Source of the DNA: Glandiceps talaboti
Taxonomy: Eukaryota; Hemichordata; Enteropneusta; Spengelidae
NCBI RefSeq assembly: GCF_964340395.1
Contig: NC_135549.1
Coordinates: 17,756,842-17,820,841 of the forward strand
DNA length: 64,000 nucleotides
Direction: 5' to 3'
Positions 24,158 through 42,489 of the stretch are shown here, piece by piece (position 1 is the first letter of the stretch; every line of letters starts with the position of its first letter). The notes below the pieces were generated by a model that was given only the letters and a program-made list of their open reading frames with translations, had not been told where the DNA came from and searched no databases. Both the position numbers and the translations under genes were made by a program.

Positions 24158-24975
24158 AATGAACACCATATCAAAGCAATGGAAATCAAACCAAGGTTCT
24201 GTAATGAACAGATGCAGCCAATGATTTTCATTAATCATATGTTGTTTCAGACCAAAAATGACGTTTTTAATAGAATTGCCCCTGAAACATTGTAGGTAGG
24301 GTGTTTAGCTGTTCTTATATGCCTATGTTCTTATATTCCTATATATAATACATATATCCTCCTCCCTCGCTCCCCGAGGCTCCCACCGGGTTTTCAACTT
24401 GCCCACCAGCCCACTGCCCACCCAATATGGTGCCCACTTCCATCAGGAAAACGTTTGTGTTTTCCACTATACAAACATTTCATTTTGACGTGCACAATAT
24501 GCCCCCCCCCCCCACAATTCTGTTTCCCCTCTCACCGTATCAAAATCAGGACTTCCCCGCCACAATTCTTCCACGTTTGCTCCCCGCCCGCTACCGATCG
24601 AAAAAAAAACAGCCCGCCCACTGAAAAATTGCATACGAACGTTTTTTTTTGCAAGAACAGCACCAGAATGAACCCTGCAAAAGCCGTGGAAATCAAACGT
24701 ATGGTCTGTAATGAACACTATGTCAAAGCAATGGAATGCAAACTTAGATTCTGTAATGAGAAGCAAAGCGATGGAATTCAAACGTAAAGTATGTAATGAA
24801 CAGTATATCAAAGCAGTAGCAATCAAACTTAGGAGTTTGTAAATGAACACTACATCAAAGCAATGGAATTCAAACTTAGGGGTCTATAATGAACACTACA
24901 TCAAAGCAATGGAATTCAAACTTAGGGGTCTATAATGAACACTTCATCAAAGCAGTAGAAATAAAGCAGTATTAA
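24158..24975. repeat. 47-bp tandem repeat, dispersed then clustered
   Basis: The unit reads TCTATAATGAACACTACATC, then AAAGCAATGGAATTCAAACT, then TAGGGGT. About five copies lie at 24695-24975, the last complete ones nearly identical. Two diverged copies sit at about 24158-24215, separated by unrelated sequence with a C-run. Confidence 0.75.
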
Positions 24976-26446
24976 AACAGTGGGAATAAAACTTCTTATA
25001 TATATTTATTTTGTGCAAGGTCACATTTGCTGGAATCAACCAATAAATAAGTTGTCTTTGCAGTCTTAAAGTTTGTATACAATATAACTATAGTTCTCAA
25101 TGATGGACACATTACAAAACGATCACAAATACAATGGGAATCAGTAAATTATCTTTACCTATATGGTGGCGAATTCTAACAATAACATAATATATCACTA
25201 TGGTAACTAATTCTTAAAAAGTTTGATCCATTTTCAGCTTTAATTAGGGTTAAACTTGACCTCAAAGTGCATATACACTGTCAGATCGACAGAAATCACA
25301 ATCGTCACTGCACTCAACGTATAATTATGCTAATAACAGAAACTAATGGCAGGTCTGAAGGATACATTTAAACTAAGCAATTTTTGAAAACCAAGCAAAT
25401 GGGTGGAGACTGTAACATCGAAGATAAGTTGTTTTAATTGCAAACCCATGGTAATATACGGTTGTTAGCGGACACGGGATTGTTACTACTCGGGATGTTA
25501 GGCCGAGGATCATTCGTGCGCCTTACTTTTGAATACCCCCCACGAAATTAAGAACGAAGATCTTTGTAATTGAACTGTGTATCAATATCTCAATGGAACT
25601 TTATATAGGCTGCTAATAACGGAGTTAAGCTGAGGATGAAAATGATGATAATGATGATAATTATGGTACGACTTTTACGCCACCGTAATCATCAGCTTTA
25701 TCATCTGTTTTCGCAACGAGATACTAATCAGACTGTTCCTATGCCCGGGCTATATCCAAAGTCACATCAATACTCTTAGGATATAAATTATGCACATATC
25801 AATTTATTTTCAAGTTTGAGTCCAAGGAAAAGATGTACCCATACCCGAGCTCGAGGACTTGATGCACAACTGCTTGATTTTGAGATAGTTGTTGCAACAG
25901 TAGCATTTGAACGACGACATGTTTTCAAATACTGGACAGCTGGGAAACACAGATTTTGAACATCTGGAAACGAGGTTATGACGTCACTCACCCCCCCCCC
26001 CGAGATTCATTGCAGATTTCAATTCAGCACTACATACCTATCTAGACAAACTTTAAAGTCCCAACACTTTAATGCGCTCTAGTTTATCTGAAAAATTCAT
26101 AAACTTATTGAAAACAGTCACCTAGTTGAATGATTGAAAGGCATAAATATGTTTGGGGTGGACGTAGTCGACGTCGAGTCACCTTACATTATGTACATGT
26201 ATAGAAGCCCTCTGCCCAGCTATAGCCGTCAGAGGAACGTACTTAATTAACAGTTGACACAATATTTCTCTTTCCATAATTGATAGGTATGGTGGCCCAC
26301 AGTGGTAATAGTGACAATGGTGCATGCTTTCTGGTCTTCATGGCTGGGTGAATGTTTGAAATAAATTGAATGTATTATTAGTCTGTAAAGTTCCCCCTGG
26401 GGAAACTACAGAAAGACTACAGTGTTTCAAGTATGCGGTTAGTCTC
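24976..26446. other. intergenic, nothing recognised
   Basis: A short ATGATG run near 25640 and a C-run at 25990. No exon, RNA gene or repeat family was identified. Confidence 0.4.
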
Positions 26447-26531
26447 GGTTACCTGGACTCTCGTCTCTGGGGCGCTGGGGGGGGGGGGGGCGTCTCGTGG
26501 CAGCGCCCCAGAGACGAGAGTCTTGGTAACC
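26447..26531. mobile_element. 85-bp foldback with 31-bp arms
   Basis: GGTTACCTGGACTCTCGTCT and onward to GCGCTG pairs with CAGCGCCCCAGAGACGAGAG and onward to GGTAACC, with two mismatches over 31 bp. The loop is a G-run plus CGTCTCGTGG. The termini resemble those of the foldback at 21088-21160. Confidence 0.65.
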
Positions 26532-26950
26532 GTGTTTTTGCTACGAATTACACAAACAAAATGTAGACATTGATAGCATGTACGCACATGAACTGTTACA
26601 TTTTTATCTCACTGTGAACACAAATAAACAGTTTTGTGTTCGAATCTTTCTTGTTTCATCCAACAGTGATGTTGATTTATATTCACAATGAGATAAAATG
26701 TGTTATTTTATATATTTTAGTACGTGCTATAAGTTTCTGTGTTAAGCTTTGTTTTATGTAAGTTGTAACAAACAAATGCAAAAACACTGTGTGAGATGTA
26801 AAACTCACCATACTATACTATATAATTGAAACTTTATAGTCTCTCTGGTTGGATAGTAAATAATTATCAGAGACTGAAGACATACTAGAATATCAATGAC
26901 AGTATTGAAATAAATATCTGTTAGCCTGTACTTAACTTAGTTAATACGCT

Positions 26951-26956
26951 TTTAAT
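26951..26956 (-). promoter_or_regulatory. candidate polyadenylation signal of peptide gene A
   Basis: ATTAAA on the minus strand, about 230 bp past the stop of gene A. It is a common variant hexamer, and I saw no AATAAA closer to the stop. Confidence 0.3.
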
Positions 26957-27186
26957 ACTATTTATGGATAATCACATAATGTCACGGTTTTCAAAAACAA
27001 TACAACAAAACTGTAGTATCGAATGTTCGGAGTCGGCGTCACAAGTCTTTGAACAATCAACTAGATAGACTTTGGGCTTACTAATCACTGTACAATGCTA
27101 AAATCCTGTAAAAGTGTTCTTGAAAACTGGCATCATTGAAAGTTTGGATATGAAGTTTTCCCACAGCATACGTCGAAGACATTTGT

Positions 27187-33151
<5,965 letters not shown>

Positions 33152-33378
33152 CCTAGAAATCGCCTTGGTTGATTCATGAAAAGAATTGCGTTGAAGTTGA
33201 AAGACGAATTTGTACATAGTATATACGACCCGATGCTTTTATGTATCGATCTCTCAGCAACCGTATTTGGGACGCTCTGAGTCCGCCACAAGAGAGTGTT
33301 TCCCCGTTGTCTCACTTCACGTAGTTAATGCAAGTAAGTGAATGACGATCTTCTCTCTTCGTGTCTCTGGCGTCTTCA

Positions 33379-33385
33379 TTTTATA
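33379..33385 (-). promoter_or_regulatory. candidate TATA box of peptide gene A
   Basis: TATAAAA on the minus strand, 228 bp upstream of the chosen ATG, with a CACGTG E-box just upstream at 33400-33405. The implied start site near 33350 leaves a 5' leader of about 200 nt. Confidence 0.4.
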
Positions 33386-33409
33386 CAGCTAAAGCCTGTC
33401 ACGTGCATG

Positions 33410-35568
<2,159 letters not shown>

Positions 35569-35644
<76 letters not shown>

Positions 35645-35691
35645 GCCACTGCGGTATAGAGCACTGTCTTAGCAGATTGATACTCACCGAG

Positions 35692-35773
<82 letters not shown>

Positions 35774-35780
35774 ATGTATG

Positions 35781-35855
<75 letters not shown>
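35569..35855. mobile_element. 51-bp module between (TA)n tracts
   Basis: The module CTGCCACTGCGGTATAGAGC then ACTGTCTTAGCAGATTGATA then CTCACCGAGT (35643-35692) is identical or nearly so to the modules at 30169 and 30742, and is directly bounded by (TA)n on both sides (35569-35642 and 35693-35763). A second TA tract follows a short GTGTGTATG run. The text TGCGGTATAGAGCACTG loosely recalls a tRNA D-arm, but no complete tRNA fold is seen. Confidence 0.6.
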
Positions 35856-35861
<6 letters not shown>

Positions 35862-35895
35862 TATATACATAGACGTCGACCCTCATATTCCCAGG

Positions 35896-35960
35896 GTGTG
35901 ACGTCAAAGTATAGTAATATAAATCCACACATTTCATATTACTATACTTTGACGTCACAC
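35896..35960. repeat. perfect 25-bp inverted repeat with TGACGTCA in each arm
   Basis: GTGTGACGTCAAAGTATAGT plus AATAT, a 15-bp loop, then the exact reverse complement. Each arm has the CRE-type octamer TGACGTCA. A third half copy (TATAGTAATATGG) follows. Probably a tiny foldback element. Confidence 0.7.
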
Positions 35961-36024
35961 TATAGTAATATGGTCGGAACTACTTTGAATTATTTGTAAA
36001 CATCATCAACCTGTACAGTTACGA

Positions 36025-36067
<43 letters not shown>
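36025..36067. repeat. (GTT)n microsatellite
   Basis: About 14 GTT units. Confidence 0.95.
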
Positions 36068-36068
<1 letters not shown>

Positions 36069-36327
36069 GAAAATATGGTTTCCTTGCTATTCATGGATTG
36101 CCGAACATCGACCATCATCATCAGTGTAAACATTGAACAAATACACCTCTTTTGGACACATCTATCGCCTTTCGTACAGCCACTAGCATACGTGCGTGGA
36201 TATGCTATTTAGTATTCAGCTTCCGGGCCGAACATGGCAGACGATGTTCAGCGCTGTGTATATTATACGTTGTTTTGCGTTTCTCGGTCTACAAATTCAC
36301 TGGAATTGGCAAAACTATAAAATAATA

Positions 36328-36467
36328 ACAATAATGTACGCCCTCCCAGTCCATAATGGACTCAAGCAAACTTTGCACTCCATAATGGGCTTGGCTGTCG
36401 CCTCGCCCATTATGTCGTTCAAAGTTTGCTTTCGTCCATTATGGGCTGGGAGGGCGTACATTATTGT
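36328..36467. mobile_element. 140-bp foldback element
   Basis: ACAATAATGTACGCCCTCCC pairs with GGGAGGGCGTACATTATTGT perfectly over 20 bp. Inner segments also pair: CCATAATGG with CCATTATGG, and AGCAAACTTTG with CAAAGTTTGCT. It forms nearly one continuous hairpin. Confidence 0.7.
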
Positions 36468-36514
36468 TTAAATATACCTAGTGATAATGCTGTGCCATGA
36501 TTCGCTAGAATCAG

Positions 36515-36581
36515 TCACGTGATAGGAAAATACTATTTCCCTAGGGGAATAGTTCCATCAACTGTTACATGGTCACGTGAC
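36515..36581 (+). promoter_or_regulatory. two CACGTG E-boxes upstream of a possible first exon
   Basis: TCACGTGA at 36515-36522 and GTCACGTGAC at 36572-36581, the second 25 bp before an ATG in good context (CAAAATGG). GTCACGTGAC is a USF/TFE-type site often found at housekeeping start sites. No TATA box is seen. Confidence 0.35.
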
Positions 36582-36606
36582 CACCGCGAGTTCACAGCAG
36601 GTCAAA

Positions 36607-36666
36607 ATGGCAGCTTCTGACGATGTCGTCTGCCAACTTCAAGAGAAGGGGCAAGATTTTCATGAG
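36607..36666 (+). CDS. possible first coding exon, 20 codons, gene unknown
   Basis: ATG in strong context opens MAASDDVVCQLQEKGQDFHE, then GAG|GTATAT is a usable donor (phase 0). The local base composition is richer in GC than its surroundings and E-boxes lie just upstream. A second ATG at 36234 in similar context (MADDVQRCVYYT) also runs into GTATATTATA. I found no following exon on the plus strand in the window, so this may be chance or the start of a gene whose exons I could not recognise. I do not know the family. Confidence 0.22.
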
Positions 36667-36678
36667 GTATATTATAAA

Positions 36679-36852
36679 ACACATATTGTCTGGCATATAT
36701 TCGGGCTATAGCACCCGTTCATTACCCCTTCGTGACTGATTTACCAGAATCACATGCTATTTTCCTCGGCAATAGCATGTGATTCTGGTAACTCACAGTC
36801 CCTCAGATGTAATAAACGGATGCTATAGCTCTCATGGCCAGGCAATATGTGT
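36679..36852. mobile_element. 174-bp foldback element
   Basis: ACACATATTGTCTGGC pairs with GCCAGGCAATATGTGT. Inward, GCTATAGCA(C)CCGTT pairs with AACGGATGCTATAGC, and the centre pairs CCAGAATCACATGCTATT with AATAGCATGTGATTCTGG. It starts 12 bp after the putative first-exon donor. Confidence 0.7.
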
Positions 36853-38856
36853 TCAATATATACCGACTTTCGCTGCTAATATGTTATTCTTTCGGCAATG
36901 AGATGAGACGTATATCGTACGTTATTGGTTATTGGTCGCTTTCTTGCGTCTAGTTGGCTGATATGCCCGGGTATGGCCATATCTTTTTTACTTACTTGTG
37001 ATAACATATCTTGCTCCAAGTACAATATTCCAAGACAGAATACATGGAATTGCACAGTTTCATTCAAATATTCTAAGTGGATTTAGTTTTCAGATCTAAC
37101 TAACTGAGAGTGACTTACGTATATTCTCTGCAGTGAAATGTAGACACCCAAATGCATATGATATACAAAGATGCACTTCAAACCACACCCCCTACTTCTT
37201 GAGAGAGCTTTAAGCACGTATAATTCCGTAAAATGGGCCAATTTCCGTAGCTTCACATTCTACGGATTGATCACAGACGTTTTTGGTAGCAGCATGGAAG
37301 TGGGTTATACTTCCATAGTAGCCGTAATGTCGTTCGTGGCCTTTGTTCCGACCACGCGTGAAAAGGAGGGAAAATATAACAACTTTCACCATTTAAGTCA
37401 TGTGCAGAGATGTCGATCCCAGATAAATTTGGAGTTTTCCACGGAGTGTACTATCTTTAATTTGGAGGAATTCTTGTCTATCTTTTTGTACGTTCGAATC
37501 TCAACGGTATAACCTTCATAACCCCCACGGATTCGTTGTTTATTCGTTGTCAGTACTCAATTGCAAACAATAACCTTGCATCGGCTGTTCTTAACTTTCT
37601 AGATGGTGTATCCATGGAAGTATAACCCATGTATGGGTTATACTTCCATGGTGTATCTGTAGGATGTGTCGCTGATGGTAGATACGTCAAATCTTTGACT
37701 AGGATTATGTGTAACCTTTAGACTACTGTATTTCATATAGATGCTCGAGGGAATTATACCCTATATCCCTACTCAGTTCAGGACTACTCCCCATGTTTTA
37801 ACCATAGACCCTCCACCCACAGGATACGCAACTGCGGTAAACATCAAAGGATCTCTAAATGTTTATTGTACGATGTTTGTTTGCATACATTAAGCTCCAT
37901 AAACATTTCCTGTCCGTTTCCGAGTTGTTTACACTCACTGTGACTCAGGGACCGGGAGAGTTGCTAGCTATCCGACATGTTTTTGACTAAATTTTCCGAC
38001 CATTTCGAAGTTTACAACTGGTTGAAGACCCCAACAAGATATATACAACTATGGAATATAGAGCGTTGCGGTTGCTTGCATGAAGTGAGCTTCAAGCAGA
38101 GACAATTTAGGTAAAGACAACAAGATAAGTGACACAAAACAACAGCCGGTAGTATTTTAGGTAAATGCAAATGCATTTTGTTGTTCTATGGCATGAAAAG
38201 ATGAATTGATTGCGTAAGCTGTCTATTGTTTGCGATTGTTGCAGTATGCTTTGAGTACAGTGTCTCATTCGTCACGGTTGTAACCCGATTTCTCTCAGTC
38301 AGAAATGATCCTTGAAATTTTGAGTCTTTTTATTGATGCTTTTTATCACGTTTTAATATGTTAGGCTGTTTTCATTGATCAGGATGAGGCATGTTATCGT
38401 AACTACATCAAATTAGAACGTAAACATCCAATGCGTTGTTGCCATTTTACCTCTATTGTCGCGGTTGATGTATTCACAGAAAACGATACATTTCGTCAAA
38501 ACACGTCTCCAAAACAAATACTAGAGTACTAGACTTCAAATTTCTGGCTGCTAGTCGATTGTCTTTGCGTAATTTGAACTTTGCATCGTTCTCAGCCAAA
38601 CCATGACCGAACTAACTGAGAAAATGAGAAGTACTCCAACTTTGACGTGAGAGATTGTATTTACGCAGATTACCTTTCAAGTTGTGGCTCAGTTTTAATA
38701 TTTGAATGAATTGTAACCCATTTTTGACTTCTTTGAGTTGAAAAGTACAAATCTTTTATGTCCATGAGCGTAGTAGTCCATGTGCCAATGTGTTATGTAG
38801 GGCTATTAAAATGGCATAAAAATACATGACATTGTGGAAATGTACGAAATTCGTAG
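36853..38856. other. intergenic, nothing further recognised
   Basis: Apart from the 37.6-kb palindrome, this has short open frames without coding character and no clear repeats. Confidence 0.4.
37612..37651. repeat. 40-bp near-perfect palindrome
   Basis: CCATGGAAGTATAACCCAT meets its reverse complement with a 2-base centre. A related half (GGGTTATACTTCCAT) occurs at about 37303-37317, so the motif is repeated locally. Confidence 0.6.
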
Positions 38857-40262
38857 ACATATGATATGATATGATATGTGTTTTATTGTCATATATATAC
38901 TGATACATATATAATGAAATGTGCATTGATTTTGCGTGTAATGAAAAATTTACAAAAACAATATTCTATAGAGGACTCCTAACACGAAATTGATGCGTCA
39001 ATAGAGAACATAAATTGATTCATTAAGAGTGCGGACTGCAGTTGGGTAAAAGCTAAACAATGTGCGATTAGAACCTGATTTGATCGAACGGTACCGCTCG
39101 CCTGAACGCATGAGTTGGAATAAATTACGTGCTGGATGAAAATCGTCTTTTACAATTGACTGAGCTCTTTTCTTTACTTGAGCGTTGTACAACTCATTAA
39201 GAGAAGGAAGTTGGCATCCAATGATGCTACTGGCAGTGTTAACGATTCGATTGAGACGTTTCCGGTCATCAACTGTGGCATTGCCCCACCAAACGATGAT
39301 TGACAGTGTCAGGACACTCTCAATCACCGTTCGGTAGAACTTAATCAACAGTCCCTAGCTGACACGGAAACTTCTCAATCGTCTTAAAGAAGAACTTCTC
39401 AATCGTCTTAAAGAAGAACAGTCTTTTCTGTGCTTTCTTCACAATATGATCAGTATTGATTTCCCATTTCAGATCGGCTGAGAGGTAAACACCGAGAAAC
39501 TTAAAATATTGCACTATTTCAACCTCTGAGTTGTTGATGACTAGAGGAACAATATCAGATGGATTCCTTCGAAAGTCCACAATAATCTCTTTGGTCTTTT
39601 TGACATTCAGTTCAAGATTGTTTTCAGAGCACCATGTTATGATAGAGTTCACTTCATTACGATATGATGTTTCATCGTTTTTGATTAATCCGCCCACGGT
39701 GGTGTCATCAGCAAATTTGATGATAAAATTATTATCAGACACAGTAACGCAATCATGGGTAAATAATGAGTATAACATTGGCGACAAATTACAACCTTGA
39801 GGTGTACCAGTATTAAGAACTAGAGATTTCGAATAATTATTTCCAATTTTAACAACTTGTGATCGATCTAATAAAAAATGTAACACCCATTTACAGATAC
39901 TAGCAGTAAGTCCCAGCGATATTAGTTTGTCATATAATCTAAAGGGTGAAATTGTATTGAAAGCTGAGCTGTAATCGATGAATAAAAGTCTGGAATAGTT
40001 AGGTATTTTCTGGTCAAGGAAGCTCGTTACATTGAATAATGCTAATGAAATTGCATCCTCAACTGATCTGTTCTTTCTATAAGCAAATTGGTATGGATCA
40101 AGAGACGGTGGGAGTTTAGATCTTATGTACTGACTTACTAGAGTCTCTAAACATTTCATAACTATCGATGTTAACGCAACTGGACGGTAGTCGTTCAAAC
40201 ATGTAACCGGTAAACGCTTTGGCACAGGAATGATGATCGCTTTCTTAAATACATTTGGGACA
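38857..40262 (-). mobile_element. 5'-truncated LINE (CR1/L2-like), minus strand
   Basis: The element carries the 3' half of a reverse-transcriptase frame, a short 3' UTR with ACAATAAAAC, and an (ATATC)n tail at about 38861-38880, as expected of L2/CR1-type LINEs, which end in short tandem repeats. It is cut at the 5' end near 40262, where an in-frame stop precedes the conserved text. GACATAT occurs at both junctions and may be a 7-bp target duplication, but the evidence is thin. Confidence 0.8.
38998..40261 (-). pseudogene. LINE reverse transcriptase, C-terminal part, frameshifted
   Basis: The frame at 39341-40261 has RT motifs in order: LNDYRPVALTSIVMKCLE, FAYRKNRSVEDAI, LLFIDYSSAFNTI (with the first catalytic Asp), TPQGCNLSPMLYSLFTHDC, FADDTTV (catalytic FADD) and LNVKKTKEIIVDFRR. 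The frame ends at 39341, and the conserved C-terminal text (FYRTVIESVLTLSIIVWWGN and onward) continues in another frame at 38998-39348, so there is a frameshift near 39345. A 24-bp direct duplication (39369-39416) just before it repeats FFKTIEKF. The endonuclease domain and 5' part are missing. Non-functional. Confidence 0.85.
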
Positions 40263-40852
40263 TATCAGTTCGATCGATCATGTGTTTCACAAAACTGTAC
40301 ATTCATTCTTCAAATTCTAGGGGCAGGCATTGATTTAAAAATATCTCACGCAATAGTCGGGGCAAAAACAGCTGAATTGTAGATTTGTATCTAAACTTCG
40401 GGTCTTTCTCACGCTTGTTTGGCATAAGTTTGGCCACTATCGGCCTGTCTACGTATCGGAAATTTACATATTTTCATCATAATTGTACGTTACATGATTT
40501 TGTATGGCTTCATGATATAAGGTATCTTCGGCATGGGAACCCGTTTAGCGGGGAGGAAAGTACTTCGCGTTGCCTATAAACATGGCGTACGACGGTATGA
40601 ATGCCGTTATCCGCTTGTTCAACTATCGAGTCCTTCCTTGTGTATACATAGCTGACAAAAATCAAAAATCGTCGTCGAAGACACCAGAAAATTTTTAGAG
40701 GTGCAATTATCTTTACAACCATAACATGTACAAAAGTAAAGCATTTTCTGTATGACAGTATGTACCACAGTGATTTATAGTATCCATATCAAGTGTAAAC
40801 GTATACTGTTTCATTTGCTAATTGACCACACTAGAAAGGCCACATGCTACGA
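40263..40852. other. intergenic, nothing recognised
   Basis: Flank of the LINE with short open frames only. Confidence 0.4.
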
Positions 40853-41065
40853 GTGTAACTATTGTGCGGGTTGCGGGCTGCTGCGGGCCGCTGCGGGTCA
40901 CTTTGTTCAGGTTGCGGGCTGCTGCAGGTCTCTGCGGGTAACTTTGTTCAGGTTGTGGGCTGCTGCGGGTCGCTGCGAGCCTGGGAATGTAACTGTTGTG
41001 CGGGTTGCGGGCCACTGCGGGTTACTGTGGGGAAGTGAGTTTAACTATTGTGCAGGCTGCGGGTT
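40853..41065. repeat. GC-rich minisatellite, about 41-bp unit
   Basis: Units of the type TTGCGGGCTGCTGCGGGTC followed by CTGCGGGTAACTTTGTTCAG, about five imperfect copies, standing out as a GC-rich island in AT-rich sequence. A 144-codon open frame over it is likely an artefact. Confidence 0.8.
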
Positions 41066-42283
41066 GCTATTTTTACTCACTTTTCAAAATCAAAGAAACT
41101 TGTTGGCTGGCCACTGGGGTAACTTATTGTGCAGGTCACATGCGACATGCACTGTATTGTTCGATAGAACCTATGTGCTGGGCTAACTGCACACATAATT
41201 TTGTATATTATACCCCCACCCCTAAACGTGATTGCTATTTTAAAACAATGATTATAGTTAGCATAGCATTGACCTCAGAAAATGTCTCAATTCCACTATT
41301 ACAATGTGCTTTAAATGATTACATAACATTAACTATTTACTGTAACAGAGATGACAGTGGACCAACTTATCTCTGAAACAACTCTTACTGATAACAGGAA
41401 GTGGTCCTGTTGTTTTAAAAAACATCAAGATTATGGCTGAAATCTATCTTATACAATGAAATTAGTCTGACTAGTTACACAATGGCTCCCACACACTACC
41501 CTGATCACAGTAAGATGACAACCAGAAGTCAGGCAGTAGTTTAATACATCACTGAGGAACAGCCACAACCTTGAAAGTGAATAATGAATAATTGAATAAT
41601 CAGTACATCCAGTAATTTTGTCTCTATTATTGTCACAACAGAGCTCCAAAAAAATTAACCATCATCATAGTGAGGTTGACCACCATTGACTGAATACTTA
41701 TGTGCTCATACAGATTATTTACGTATATATGTTTTCATTTGTCATTATTTTTTGTAAACTTGTATATGTTTTGGATGATTTTATACAAATAATTGTCGTT
41801 TGAACAACCAGCAAATTGACCCGCAGTTAGGCCTGTCGACCCGCAAAATAACGATACTGACATGCTATAGGCGTGTAAATAAACCAATTGAAACAGTATA
41901 CTTTTATACTTGATATGAATGCTATAAACCAGTGTAACACATGGAGAAAGTGCTTTATTTCAGTGTTACTCGTCGTATATCAGTATAACAATCTATACCG
42001 GTCTGAGAACTAATGAAGCTGTACTTGTGACCAGTTTTCCTTTGTAATCACACTCTCATTAGGAAGGCCTAGTTTTGCTACATTTGTAATTGGCTTTGAC
42101 GACTTGTGTGCATTTTCTACAGACTTTCAGTTAAACAAAACCAAACTTGCTAACGGCTATACACTTATTATAGCAATTTCTTTTGTAATGTGTATATTTG
42201 ACCTAAAGTAAACAAAGGAGATGAACCTTATTATTTACATGTTTTGTCAACTTTTATATTTGATCCATGTAGTAGTAAAGCAT
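41066..42283. other. intergenic, nothing recognised
   Basis: AT-rich sequence without repeats or exons that I can identify. Confidence 0.4.
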
Positions 42284-42480
42284 TATTTATTTATTTATTT
42301 ATTTATTTATTATTTATTTATTTATTTATTTAATGAGTGGGAGATCAACGGGAGCTAGTCCCATTTACAGGCTCCTAAAATCAGATATTTTGCACGAAAT
42401 AACATTTTTTTACCTTTAACTCATATGCACGTTTTACATTTTTTTAACAGAAGTTAGAAATCATTTTTTACATTCTATTA
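42284..42480 (-). mobile_element. possible LINE/SINE 3' end with (TAAA)n tail
   Basis: On the minus strand, GGAGCCTGTAAATGGGACTA then GCTCCCGTTGATCTCCCACT leads into about 12 TAAA units. A unique 3' end followed by a short tandem tail is typical of non-LTR elements. No coding part is seen. Confidence 0.4.
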
Positions 42481-42489
42481 CTGCACGCA

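Noticed and set aside
23634-24231. Open frames with YIHT, MYVC and DRQT repeats
   Set aside because: Translations of ACAT/ACAG microsatellites.
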